From the NCBI RefSeq assembly GCF_001561915.1, contig NZ_LSKU01000001.1, positions 1,456,921-1,520,920 on the forward strand: a DNA stretch of 64,000 bases, read 5' to 3'. The position numbers and the translations under genes were made by a program. Below the pieces are notes generated by a model. That model saw nothing but the letters and a program-made list of their open reading frames with translations. It searched no databases and had not been told where the DNA came from. Source of the DNA: Tepidibacillus decaturensis (lineage in GTDB: Bacteria > Bacillota > Bacilli > Tepidibacillales > Tepidibacillaceae). This document shows positions 1 to 7,661 of this stretch, piece by piece (the first letter of the stretch is position 1; the number at the start of each line of letters is the position of its first letter).

Positions 1-606
1 TTTATATAAATTTCTTTTCATTCTTGAACCGACTCCAAACAACTCATCAACAGCTAAAGAAGCCGTTTTTTTCATATAATTGGTACTATTTAATTCAAAA
101 ATTCCTTCAAGATTTTTCTTGGCAAATCGATCACATGCCATCTTTGCTTGGATTTTATTTTCACCAATTCCTACCCTTGCCCTGACACCTACTTCGTCCC
201 AGATTCGTTTTTGAATCATTTTTGCCATATGCTGAGGGGACCCAAACAAGCTTTGGCTTGCTGTTACATCCATAAATTGCTCGTCGATAGAAAAAGGCTC
301 AACTTGATCAGTAAATTCATACAAAATTTCCGTAATTTGAAGAGATGCTTCAATATATTTCCCCATATGTGGCCTTACAAATTGAGCCTGTGGACAAACA
401 CTTTTCACTTCCCAAAGAGGCATTGCTGTTTTTACTCCTGCCTTTTTGGCCAAAGGATTTGCAGCTAAAGTAATTCCATGCCTTTTTTCCGGATCTCCAC
501 AAACCACAACAGGCTTTCCGACTAATTCAGGGTTGGAGGCTATTTCAACAGAGGCATAAAAGCTTTCCATATCCACTAAAAAAATAACCCTTTTCTTTTT
601 GTCCAT
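1..606 (-). CDS. Y-family DNA polymerase (UvrX/YqjW/ImpB type), 3' end outside window
   Basis: Translesion DNA polymerase of the DinB/UmuC superfamily. The visible 202 codons begin MDKKKRVIFLVDMESFYASVE, carrying the first metal-binding Asp and the steric-gate aromatic region, followed by a Y-family fingers/palm stretch with the SIDEQFMDV motif (catalytic Asp-Glu pair) near residue 115. The reading frame is open to base 1, so the C-terminal thumb and little-finger domains lie off the window. The ATG at 606 has a clear AGGTGT ribosome site 6 nt upstream. Two LexA-type boxes upstream indicate SOS control, which matches the plasmid/phage-derived UvrX and chromosomal YqjW subgroup better than housekeeping DinB. 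The family call is firm; the subgroup is an inference. Confidence 0.9.
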   Translation of the reverse strand, partial: MDKKKRVIFLVDMESFYASVEIASNPELVGKPVVVCGDPEKRHGITLAANPLAKKAGVKTAMPLWEVKSVCPQAQFVRPHMGKYIEASLQITEILYEFTDQVEPFSIDEQFMDVTASQSLFGSPQHMAKMIQKRIWDEVGVRARVGIGENKIQAKMACDRFAKKNLEGIFELNSTNYMKKTASLAVDELFGVGSRMKRNLYK

Positions 607-646
607 TATGTTACACCTCCAATATACCCACAAAAGTGATTAAAAA

Positions 647-703
647 GAACTAATGTTCTTACTTTATTATACCTCAATTCTTCGTTTTTTAGAACATATA
701 TTC
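647..703 (-). promoter_or_regulatory. SOS promoter/operator with two LexA (DinR) boxes
   Basis: GAACTAATGTTC at 647-658 is a perfect GAAC-N4-GTTC dyad, the core of the Bacillus LexA box. A second, weaker copy, GAACATATATTC, lies at 692-703. Between them on the minus strand is a TATAAT -10 hexamer (666-671), so the upstream box overlaps the -35 region and the perfect box lies just downstream of the likely start site. This is the classic repressor arrangement for the polymerase gene starting at 606. Confidence 0.75.
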
Positions 704-736
704 CCTTTATTTATTTTTAATTTATTCTATAGCAAA

Positions 737-775
737 AACCCTCCACATTGGAGAGTTTCTCCAGTGTAGAGGGTT
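737..775 (-). terminator. Rho-independent terminator after the DUF1292 gene
   Basis: Long near-perfect hairpin (arms AACCCTCCACATTGGAG and CTCCAGTGTAGAGGGTT, loop AGTTT), followed on the minus strand by a T-rich stretch. It lies 5 bases after the stop codon at 780. Confidence 0.8.
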
Positions 776-779
776 TCTT

Positions 780-1091
780 TTAGTCTTCTTGAATTAACTG
801 TTCGTAGACAGATAATACTTTTTCCCATTCTTCGTCATCTTCAATATCTACAAGAAATTCTTCGCCATTTTCTTCTTGAACTTTTAAGATGACCCCTTCT
901 TGATCATCATCGGCATCAGCAGAAACTAAAACGACATATTCTTGAGATTCTACTTCAAACCAAGTAACAATGTCAAATTCTTTTTCTTGTCCATTTTCAT
1001 CAACTAATACCACTTTATGCTCATGGTCGTGATCGTGGTTATGATGGTGGTCATGGTCATGATGGTTATGGTTGTGATCGTGTTCACTCAT
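780..1091 (-). CDS. DUF1292 family protein (YrzB-like) with His-rich N-terminus
   Basis: Small acidic protein of 103 residues. Residues 1-25 are almost entirely His, Asp and Asn with His-Asp repeats; from about residue 26 comes the DUF1292 fold (KVVLVDENGQEKEFDIV, then EYVVLVSADADDDQEGVIL), the beta-rich domain of YrzB. I place the start at 1091 because an AGAGG ribosome site lies 9 nt upstream of that ATG; an in-frame extension to 1157 has no ribosome site and lacks family similarity. DUF1292 proteins have no settled function. The histidine tract suggests Ni/Zn/Co binding or storage, which is an inference from composition only. Confidence 0.85.
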   Translation of the reverse strand: MSEHDHNHNHHDHDHHHNHDHDHEHKVVLVDENGQEKEFDIVTWFEVESQEYVVLVSADADDDQEGVILKVQEENGEEFLVDIEDDEEWEKVLSVYEQLIQED

Positions 1092-1190
1092 CTCAATCAA
1101 TCCTCTTTTCTTATCAATTAGCTGTTTAATCGTATCATTACAAATAACAGCAGTCAAGGAAAAACTTTCGAAGCTAAAATTCCTAAGAAA

Positions 1191-1670
1191 TTAGCCTCTT
1201 TTCATATAGGATAACTGTATTTTTTGTAATTCAACAATTTCAGCCTTTTTCATATAAAGTTGATACTTAGCAGCTAAATAAGTGGCTTCATTAAAGGTCT
1301 TGCGAGGGTGGCAGACAACTCCTTCAGTTGAAAAGGGGTTATCAAACAAAACTTGCCATTCTCCATCCCTTTGCTCTTTAGGAATTTCCATGAAATACCC
1401 TACTTTTACATCATAAATCTTTGCTAAGTCTTGCCATGTATTTTCCCAAGAAGGACTAATAACACTCAAATTCGGGAAAAGTTCACTCCCCCATTGTAAC
1501 CATTTTTTTATTTGATCAAACTCTAATTCGTCCATATTTTTTAGTTTTTCATAAAAATCTTGAATCAATTGATTCATGGCAGTAAAACCAACTGCCTCTA
1601 ATTTGTTTTTAAATTCTATTTTTTCTTCTTCTAGTGAAAGTTGAGTAAATTGTTCAAACCATTTGTTCAT
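1191..1670 (-). CDS. Hypothetical protein, 159 aa
   Basis: I do not recognise this protein. It is predicted soluble and mostly helical: residues 1-60 are charged and heptad-like (FTQLSLEEEKIEFKNKLEAVG), the middle carries a Trp-rich stretch (WLQWGSELFPNL, then WENTWQDLAKIYDVKVGYF), and the C-terminus is helical and basic. A single CHPRKTF segment is present but no recognisable catalytic motif. There is no signal peptide or membrane segment. It lies between the DUF1292 gene and the KamA-like gene on the same strand with gaps of about 60-100 nt, so loose co-transcription is possible. The start ATG at 1670 is preceded by the purine-rich AAGGATG. Confidence 0.6.
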   Translation of the reverse strand: MNKWFEQFTQLSLEEEKIEFKNKLEAVGFTAMNQLIQDFYEKLKNMDELEFDQIKKWLQWGSELFPNLSVISPSWENTWQDLAKIYDVKVGYFMEIPKEQRDGEWQVLFDNPFSTEGVVCHPRKTFNEATYLAAKYQLYMKKAEIVELQKIQLSYMKRG

Positions 1671-1729
1671 CCATCAACATCCTTCCAGTATCATTTACAG
1701 TCACAACAAATACCATTATACTATTGTTT

Positions 1730-3520
1730 TTAGTAATAATACCAGATGGATTGATAATCCTTAAGGTTTTCCCCTTTATGGGCTAATTGTTGAAGAAAAG
1801 TAAAAATAGGAACATCTCGATATAGAAATGACCTTTTGTTGAATAAATTGACGTCTGAAGGATAAAATTCATATACTCTTGAACCATCGCCTAGGATCAT
1901 AATCAGTTCATGCTCTTGGGAAGCTTTTAAGTAGTTTTTTCCCATTCCTGGTATATCAAATACCGCCTCATCGGAACGATCGATTCCTGGCGCCAAACGG
2001 GACTCTTCGTTTTGTTCTTGGATCATCCGTGCAATAGGTACTCTTTCTTCAGGAATATCCTTTTTAGCATTAAAGGAATAATAAGGATCCACGCCAATTA
2101 GACGCAATTGCTTTCTTAATGCAGACATTTCAAACCTTCTAGCATTCTCTACCGTATAAATGGATTGATTACAAACCTGAACTCCAGTTTTTCTTAATTT
2201 TTGGATAGCTTTCATCGCTTCAAGCGTAACCTCATAAGGATGTTCAAAATGGGTCATTAAAGAGATTTCTCTTCTACCTGAAATTTGATATGAGCTTAGA
2301 AGATGTACTAGTGAGTCTGTAATCCTCATAGGTAAAATCATTGGAATTCTTGTCGATACGCGAATCCGCTGTATATGAGAAATATCCGCCAGACGGGATA
2401 AGATCTCTTCTATCATTGGATCATCATAGATCATAATATCCCCTGAAATCAATACTTCAGTTACACCTGGATGACGATTAAACCAGCGAATGGCTCGATC
2501 TATTTTATCCAATTCTACTTGATCTTGTCTCCATAGAGCATGATTGATCGCCCAGCTTCGCTCACAATATAAGCAATACCTTACCTTTTGGCGGATCGGT
2601 TTAAAAATAGCAATCATAGGATAACCCCTTGTGATTGAAATTTCTGTAGGTATTTGCCGAGTTTGAGATAATGACATGTTCATATGGTGTTTTTTTACCT
2701 CTACTAAGCGTTGAATATATCGGAGTGGAGGGAAGGCTTGTGCACGTATCGCATGATCATATTTGCTTTCTGGATCATTTAAATCCAATAAAGATAAGAA
2801 AAAAGGAGTAATCCCAAAAGGAAGTTGGTGATGATTTGCTAAATCAATCGCCTCTTTTTCCTCTTCAGTCAGAGAAATGAACTTTTCTAATTCTTTTCGG
2901 TCTCTTATCACATTTTGGCATTGCCATTTCCAGTTATCCCATTCTTTATTAGTAATTTTGTAGCTTGATTTTATCGATTCTCGGTTTTCAATCCTTTGCA
3001 GGATAATCGAATTATCTAACCCACTTGGATATCGGCTCATCCAATCATTTACTTCCTTAGATAAATGATCTAACAGACTCCATTCAGGCATCTTAGACAT
3101 AGGTTTTTCTTCTTGAAGTTGTTCTAACCCTGTGGTTCCCTTTAAAGCCCTAAACAAAAATAAAATTTCATAGGCAAATCCTAAACCTACTTCATGGTAA
3201 TCTTGGTTTAAACATTTTTTTAAGTTCTTAAGTACTGAGAAATGTGTAATCGCCTCATGGCGTGGAGAAAATAAGTTTTTCAAAACGCGTAAAGCTTGTT
3301 GAGATTGATAGCGTTGTAAAGCATTCATATGACAAGATTGTAGACAATGAATTTCGAAACGATAAAAGTATTGATAAATCTTTTCACGTAATTCATCATC
3401 ATCCTTAGATTGCATGACAATTTCACAAAATCCAGGATTTTCCTTTTTTATTAAATCAATAACTTCCTCAATTTTTTCTATTTCCACCATTACATCTGCT
3501 TTATCAATATGAAAAATCAC
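1730..3520 (-). CDS. KamA-like (lysine 2,3-aminomutase family) radical-SAM homologue lacking the first cluster cysteine
   Basis: 596 residues, GTG start with GGGGAG 5 nt upstream. The C-terminal half has the KamA-family layout: the cluster region at residues 310-325, VLISGDIMIYDDPMIEEIL (the GGDPL-like SAM-binding strand), RIRVSTRIPMILPMRI, and a late segment like the family's PLP/substrate region. The N-terminal ~280 residues are helical and less conserved. In KamA the cluster motif is CxxxCxxC; here the aligned segment is KVRYCLYCERSW, so C316 and C319 are present but the first position (312) is Lys. Either the cluster is bound differently or the protein has lost radical chemistry. Lysine aminomutase activity is therefore not supported. 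It is monocistronic. Confidence 0.8.
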   Translation of the reverse strand: MIFHIDKADVMVEIEKIEEVIDLIKKENPGFCEIVMQSKDDDELREKIYQYFYRFEIHCLQSCHMNALQRYQSQQALRVLKNLFSPRHEAITHFSVLKNLKKCLNQDYHEVGLGFAYEILFLFRALKGTTGLEQLQEEKPMSKMPEWSLLDHLSKEVNDWMSRYPSGLDNSIILQRIENRESIKSSYKITNKEWDNWKWQCQNVIRDRKELEKFISLTEEEKEAIDLANHHQLPFGITPFFLSLLDLNDPESKYDHAIRAQAFPPLRYIQRLVEVKKHHMNMSLSQTRQIPTEISITRGYPMIAIFKPIRQKVRYCLYCERSWAINHALWRQDQVELDKIDRAIRWFNRHPGVTEVLISGDIMIYDDPMIEEILSRLADISHIQRIRVSTRIPMILPMRITDSLVHLLSSYQISGRREISLMTHFEHPYEVTLEAMKAIQKLRKTGVQVCNQSIYTVENARRFEMSALRKQLRLIGVDPYYSFNAKKDIPEERVPIARMIQEQNEESRLAPGIDRSDEAVFDIPGMGKNYLKASQEHELIMILGDGSRVYEFYPSDVNLFNKRSFLYRDVPIFTFLQQLAHKGENLKDYQSIWYYY

Positions 3521-3634
3521 GATTACTCCCCCTCACCCATTACAACCCTTAAAACAAAGATGATAAGATAATATATTAGATTGTATCAAATCCATGAGCA
3601 AAAAAGGTAAGAAACAAAAAAATTCAATAAATTG

Positions 3635-4456
3635 TTAGAAAAAGATCGCTTTTAAAACTTGCCTTATTTGCTCTTTATCTAAATTTTCCCAAAATAGGTG
3701 GTTATAAATCAAAATATCTGTATGAAGGTGCAGTCCCCGATCATTTCCAAGGACACCATCACTCGTGCCAGAATTACCAACATAGCCTAAGACTTCTCCT
3801 GTTTTTAACCCTTTTCCAACGACTACATTCTTAGAAATAGCACTTAGATGGGCATAACGAACAAGTACTCCTTTTGGATATTGCACCCAAACTGTTCTTC
3901 CTCTTAAACGATCTAAAATATATTCAGGTGTTTGGTTAGAATTCTTTGCAATGTTTAATAGCTCTGTCCTTTCTTTTTTGGTTAATTCAACGAAATCATG
4001 ATCAACTCTCACTACAATTCCATCAGCCATAGATAAAACAGGCGTCGTCTGATTAACCGTTATTCCAGTTACTCCAGTATACCAATCAATTCCCTCATGA
4101 AATCCGTTTCGATAACTTCTTAAAGCACCAGGCAAATGGGAATCACGTGAACTAACCTTTGCTCCTTTTAATGGTGGTGAGAGAAAATCTAAATAAGAAA
4201 TAAGCTCATCACTTGACATCTCAGAAAAATGTTGCTCAAATTTACGCTTTTCCCATTCAAAAATTTGAGTAAGTAAAGAAAGAGTAAGCTTTTCATCAAA
4301 TGGGTACGAGAAAGATAGACCGGCAGTGGAATTGGGTATTTGCACTTCATCAGTCGATTTTTTTTCATACTTCACCTTATTTTGTTGGAGCCACAAATAC
4401 TGACCTGATAGAACGATGATAAGGGCAAGTGCTACTAAGAACAAATGTCTTTTCAC
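3635..4456 (-). CDS. M23 family zinc metallopeptidase (LytM-type), membrane-anchored
   Basis: 273 residues with an N-terminal uncleaved signal anchor (LFLVALALIIVLSGQYLWL) and an extracytoplasmic M23 domain in the C-terminal 170 residues. Zinc ligands of the LytM fold are visible: HEGID (His...Asp) and the late HLH in GLHLHTDI, plus the VGNSGTSDG loop typical of the family. These proteins cut peptide bridges of peptidoglycan or act as lytic-enzyme regulators; with an intact HxxxD/HxH set this one is probably active. The start is GTG at 4456 with AGGAG 9 nt upstream. It could be a sporulation M23 (SpoIIQ-like), but no SpoIIQ-specific feature settles this. Confidence 0.85.
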   Translation of the reverse strand: MKRHLFLVALALIIVLSGQYLWLQQNKVKYEKKSTDEVQIPNSTAGLSFSYPFDEKLTLSLLTQIFEWEKRKFEQHFSEMSSDELISYLDFLSPPLKGAKVSSRDSHLPGALRSYRNGFHEGIDWYTGVTGITVNQTTPVLSMADGIVVRVDHDFVELTKKERTELLNIAKNSNQTPEYILDRLRGRTVWVQYPKGVLVRYAHLSAISKNVVVGKGLKTGEVLGYVGNSGTSDGVLGNDRGLHLHTDILIYNHLFWENLDKEQIRQVLKAIFF

Positions 4457-4493
4457 AATAGTAAACTCCTATCTTTTTATTTTATCTAAAAAG

Positions 4494-4522
4494 AAAAGCC
4501 GTCTAACAACAAGACGACTTTT
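4494..4522 (-). terminator. Terminator after the stalk-domain protein gene
   Basis: Hairpin AAAAGCCGTCT / AGACGACTTTT with a 7-nt loop. The single mismatch on the plus strand becomes a G-U pair in minus-strand RNA, so it belongs to the gene ending at 4572. Confidence 0.75.
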
Positions 4523-4571
4523 TAGTAGGGCACTTTACTATTATTGACAATCTTACCCCTATTCAAACGAT

Positions 4572-5204
4572 TTACTTAACCAAGATTAGTTTTTCACCTA
4601 TTTTAAGAAACTCACCACGAGTAGCTTCGCTTTTCAATAGAAACTCTACACGATAATTACCGGTTTTAATAAAATCAATATTTTTGAAGGGAGTAACATA
4701 CTGCAAGCTATCTTCATTTGTTGCATCAAAGGTTTTGGTTTCCCCTTCTTCTACAAGTTTTCCATCTGGATCTTTAAGCACTACTTTAATTTGAAGCTTT
4801 TCATTTGGTAGATTATCCACTTCACTATAAACAGAGAAATTAAATCCAGAACGTCTGTTTGTAGGGATTTTCCCAAAAGGACTATAAATAACATAGTTCC
4901 CATTATCCAAAACCGGGTTTGCAGTAAGCTGCATATTCACATTAGGTTTTATCATTTTTACAAGGCTTTTTCCCTCATCCCAATAAACAATCGCTCCCAT
5001 AGACTCTGCAATCGTTTTAAGAGGTAGAACTGTGGTATTTTCAATGATAAATCCTGGGATTTTGGATACCATCTGCTCTCCATTAAGGAGAACTTTTACC
5101 TTCTCATAACCATTAAAATAACCATAAATCGCATTCCCTGCATAAACTGTAACGGCACTAAATAGAAGAATCATCGTTAGAATAATCACAACTCTCTTTT
5201 TCAT
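4572..5204 (-). CDS. Secreted copper-amine-oxidase-N-like stalk domain protein
   Basis: 210 residues with a signal peptide (KKRVVIILTMILLFSAVTVYAG). Residues 35-90 are a typical stalk (CuAO_N1-like) domain: VKVLLNGEQM, then ENTTVLPLKTIAESMGAIVYWDE, then a strand ending SLVKMIK. Residues 110-210 form a beta-rich domain (FNFSVYSEVDNLPNEKLQIKVVLKDPDG) resembling an Ig-like or stress-protein domain. Stalk domains are non-catalytic, cell-surface or spore-associated modules in Firmicutes. The ATG has a strong GGAGGT site. It is monocistronic with its own terminator. No enzymatic residues are visible, so a structural or ligand-binding role is more likely than amine oxidation. Confidence 0.8.
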   Translation of the reverse strand: MKKRVVIILTMILLFSAVTVYAGNAIYGYFNGYEKVKVLLNGEQMVSKIPGFIIENTTVLPLKTIAESMGAIVYWDEGKSLVKMIKPNVNMQLTANPVLDNGNYVIYSPFGKIPTNRRSGFNFSVYSEVDNLPNEKLQIKVVLKDPDGKLVEEGETKTFDATNEDSLQYVTPFKNIDFIKTGNYRVEFLLKSEATRGEFLKIGEKLILVK

Positions 5205-5332
5205 TATGTTACCTCCGCACCATATTACACGTTTGAAGTTATCTTTATTTCTTTATACCTTTTACATTTCAAAATGTTGCGGGTAAAATGAAAAAAAGAA
5301 ATGCGTTCTTCGAAAAAACTCTCTAAAAATAG

Positions 5333-5367
5333 AAATACCTACTTCTAAATATGAAAAGTAGGGATTT
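5333..5367 (-). terminator. Terminator of the tatA-FeS-torD operon
   Basis: Arms AAATACCTACTT and AAGTAGGGATTT with an 11-nt loop, followed in minus-strand sense by CTATTTTT. It lies directly after the torD stop codon. Confidence 0.75.
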
Positions 5368-5373
5368 TCAACC

Positions 5374-5991
5374 CTATGGCCTCTTTTCGTTGTTTATGAA
5401 ACTGATGATGATGTCAGTTACATCGATATAAAAGGAACTATCATTTACTTTTAATAATTCCTGTTTAAAATCTTCTAACCAATCAAGATGATCAGCAACG
5501 AATTGATTTACATGTTCTTCACTCGTTTCTTTGATCAAAAATGCTAGAAACTCTAATAAGAGTGTCAAATGATCAGGCATTTTTGCATAATCATCTGGGA
5601 TTTCTAAATGGAATTGTTCGAAGAGGTGCCTGATGTGTAGAGCTGCATCACCAAACAGATACCCTTTGCTCTTTGCAATAGATAGTCCAGCAGTTGGATC
5701 AGTTGTCCATACCTTGTAGACTGATTCAATCGGTGGGGCATAAGGTTTAATCACACCCATAAAACAACGCATATAGGTTTGTTTCATTTCAGAAAAATTT
5801 GGAAATCTACCTTTTAACTGAACAGTTGGTTTGGTGTAATTTGCTTCTTTCGCCATTTCTACTAGTAGTTGATCAACTGTTCCATTCATAACATCTTGAT
5901 AAAAGTCTTCAGTTGGAAACTTAAAAAATTCAGCTAGGGTTAAATAGATTTCAACTTTTGCTTGTTTGTTTTGTGACACATGATTCTGCAC
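5374..5991 (-). CDS. TorD/DmsD-family redox enzyme maturation chaperone
   Basis: About 205 residues, all-helical. It shows TorD-family signatures: an N-terminal LTLAEFFKFPTEDFYQ segment, the central YMRCFMGV block (family E/YxxLF), the PPIESVYKVW motif and MPDHLTLLLEFLAFL, which matches the P-D-H-L-x-x-E-L core. Such chaperones bind the twin-arginine signal of a molybdo/tungsto-oxidoreductase and hold the apoenzyme until cofactor insertion. I choose GTG at 5991 because AGAGGAGG lies 7 nt upstream; an ATG at 6015 lies upstream of that ribosome site. It is third in an apparent operon after tatA and a multi-cluster ferredoxin. No cognate catalytic subunit is encoded here. Confidence 0.88.
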   Translation of the reverse strand: MQNHVSQNKQAKVEIYLTLAEFFKFPTEDFYQDVMNGTVDQLLVEMAKEANYTKPTVQLKGRFPNFSEMKQTYMRCFMGVIKPYAPPIESVYKVWTTDPTAGLSIAKSKGYLFGDAALHIRHLFEQFHLEIPDDYAKMPDHLTLLLEFLAFLIKETSEEHVNQFVADHLDWLEDFKQELLKVNDSSFYIDVTDIIISFINNEKRP

Positions 5992-6062
5992 AAAGACTCC
6001 TCCTCTAGACAACATACTTTTTATCTAAATCTGTAAGAGTGATTTTGCTCTTTTGTGTGAAG

Positions 6063-7178
6063 TTAAAGAGCGAAGAAGCGGGATGAATCTTTATCTTGTT
6101 TTACTTTACAAAATTCACAAGTTTCTTCTTCTGTCACAGTCTTAAATGCCTGGCCACATTGACTACACTCTTTCAACCATAATGTGATTAATACCTTTGG
6201 TTCTTGCATATATTCATCAAGCTTAACACTTTGGTATGTGATAGATTGTTCTGGACATGCGCTGCATCTTTGGCAAGCAATGCAATCTTGAGTAGAAAAA
6301 ACGAGTTTACTTTGATTCCCCTCATTTTCCCATTTAATCGCTTCTGTGGGACAAATTTGTTCACAAATTGTACAACCTCTACATTTGTCTATCGATTCAA
6401 TTTTTAAAAATTGACCAAAGGGTAAGGTTGTTTTATTATGTCTTGATGTGCTTAGTAGCTGCAGATATTGATTCAATTTCTTCCTTTTAAATAGATTCCT
6501 TTCTTTTTTACCCTGTTCCTCGGAATCAGTCACTCTTTTCAATTCTTCGTTTTGGTCTTTCTCTGCAAACATCATCTTCCGAATATTACGGATAGAAAAA
6601 TTCTGTAGTAATTCCCTTCTTGTTATTCCTTGAAAAACAACATCATCGGCTTCTTGTATTTCTTCTGCTGTAAGATCAATTTTCACTTTCCTAAAAACCA
6701 ATGCTAGTTCTTGTTCCAATCTTGCAAAATGTTTTTGGATCAGGTCAAACCCTACTTTCTCACATGTTTGACATTTTCCAATATAAAAACTTACCTTCTC
6801 TTTTCCTTTTGTAAATGCTAAAAGAAGATGCTGATCAAGATAAAGATAACAAGGTAGTTTAATTCCCTTTTGTATATTTTCTGCTTGATCACAAGTGATC
6901 TTAGATAAGGGAAATTCTTCAATCTGCCTATAAATCTCTTGGTATGGCTTTTGGATGTGGTCGATTGCAAAAACAGGACAGGCACCAATACATGCTCCAC
7001 AATTGACACATTTTGAATGATTCAACTCTGGAACTTGGTCATTCAATTGGATCGCATTTGTTGGACAATTTGCCACACACTCGTTACAAACCTTTTTTCG
7101 ATTTGCATAGTTGATGCAACTCTTTTTCTGAATTTGAACTACTTCAAATTGAAAAAAGTTCTTTAAATCCTGACGCAT
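6063..7178 (-). CDS. Multi-[4Fe-4S] cluster ferredoxin-like protein
   Basis: 371 residues with at least four ferredoxin half-motifs. CNECVANCPTNAI and CVNCGACIGACP lie in the first 80 residues; CRGCTICEQICPTEAI and CIACQRCSACPEQSI follow around 265-310; a C-terminal CSQCGQ...CEFC pair looks like a rubredoxin-like or zinc knuckle. The middle (90-240) is lysine- and glutamate-rich with a CQTCEKVGFD segment. There is no Tat or Sec signal, so it is probably cytoplasmic. The order of cluster motifs resembles the FeS accessory proteins encoded beside TorD and Tat genes for periplasmic molybdoenzymes, perhaps an electron donor or maturation factor. ATG at 7178 is chosen because GGGGGAG is well spaced from it; an upstream GTG abuts the ribosome site. 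Confidence 0.85.
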   Translation of the reverse strand: MRQDLKNFFQFEVVQIQKKSCINYANRKKVCNECVANCPTNAIQLNDQVPELNHSKCVNCGACIGACPVFAIDHIQKPYQEIYRQIEEFPLSKITCDQAENIQKGIKLPCYLYLDQHLLLAFTKGKEKVSFYIGKCQTCEKVGFDLIQKHFARLEQELALVFRKVKIDLTAEEIQEADDVVFQGITRRELLQNFSIRNIRKMMFAEKDQNEELKRVTDSEEQGKKERNLFKRKKLNQYLQLLSTSRHNKTTLPFGQFLKIESIDKCRGCTICEQICPTEAIKWENEGNQSKLVFSTQDCIACQRCSACPEQSITYQSVKLDEYMQEPKVLITLWLKECSQCGQAFKTVTEEETCEFCKVKQDKDSSRFFAL

Positions 7179-7241
7179 TTGCACTCCCCCAGCTAAAGTT
7201 TCACCTCCCCAGAGGATGAACCTCTCATAAATAAAAATCTA

Positions 7242-7421
7242 TTATTTTTCTTTAGAATTGGATTCATTCTCATCAATCAATTCCTTCGTTGCACTTTTAA
7301 ATTCCTTTAGTGTTTTGCCAGCTGCTCTTCCAAGCTCAGGTAATTTATTAGGTCCAAAAATAACTAAGGCAATGATTAAAATGAGAATCAATCCAGGTAC
7401 TCCGATATTAGCAAAGGACAT
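7242..7421 (-). CDS. tatA: Sec-independent translocase subunit TatA
   Basis: 59 residues. One N-terminal transmembrane helix ([16 protein letters not shown]) is followed by the hallmark [15 protein letters not shown] hinge and amphipathic helix, then a charged tail. This is the pore-forming TatA/E subunit of the twin-arginine translocase, which exports folded cofactor-loaded proteins. ATG at 7421 follows an AAAGGAGGG ribosome site. It leads an operon with the multi-FeS protein and TorD; tatC is not in the window. A dedicated tatA beside a TorD chaperone suggests a system specialised for one exported redox enzyme. Confidence 0.93.
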   Translation of the reverse strand: MSFANIGVPGLILILIIALVIFGPNKLPELGRAAGKTLKEFKSATKELIDENESNSKEK

Positions 7422-7661
7422 CCTCGTTCCCTCCTTTCTATGATAACTATTTCACAAAGTCTCTTTTACCTAACCAGTTAAAAAATATAATTATTCCTCT
7501 TTTACAGTTATTATTTTATAGGAAGATAAGGGCAAAAAGTCAGCGTAAATTTGAAAATTTAGCGAACACCTTGACAAAAGTGATTACAGAACTGAAACAG
7601 AAAAACGTAATCAATACTTTAAAGGAATAGAACAATTTGTAGATAAAATTGGTGACCACTG

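Noticed and set aside
1092-1157. N-terminal extension of the DUF1292 protein
   Set aside because: The ATG at 1091 has a proper ribosome site while the upstream one does not.
7258-7443. Plus-strand ORF over tatA
   Set aside because: It is the shadow of tatA, which has a strong ribosome site, a membrane helix and the FGPxxLPxLG hinge.
7422-7445. FNR/CRP-like half-site TTGTGAAATAGTTATCA before tatA
   Set aside because: The second half does not match TCACA; an anaerobic-regulator site cannot be supported.
7565-7585. Third arm of the 52-bp element (ACAAAAGTGATTA)
   Set aside because: Only about 13 bases agree, without the partner arm or the centre, so it is probably chance.
7545-7655. Coding-like plus-strand fragment upstream of tatA
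   Set aside because: A short open stretch without start, ribosome site or recognised family; too weak to list as a gene.
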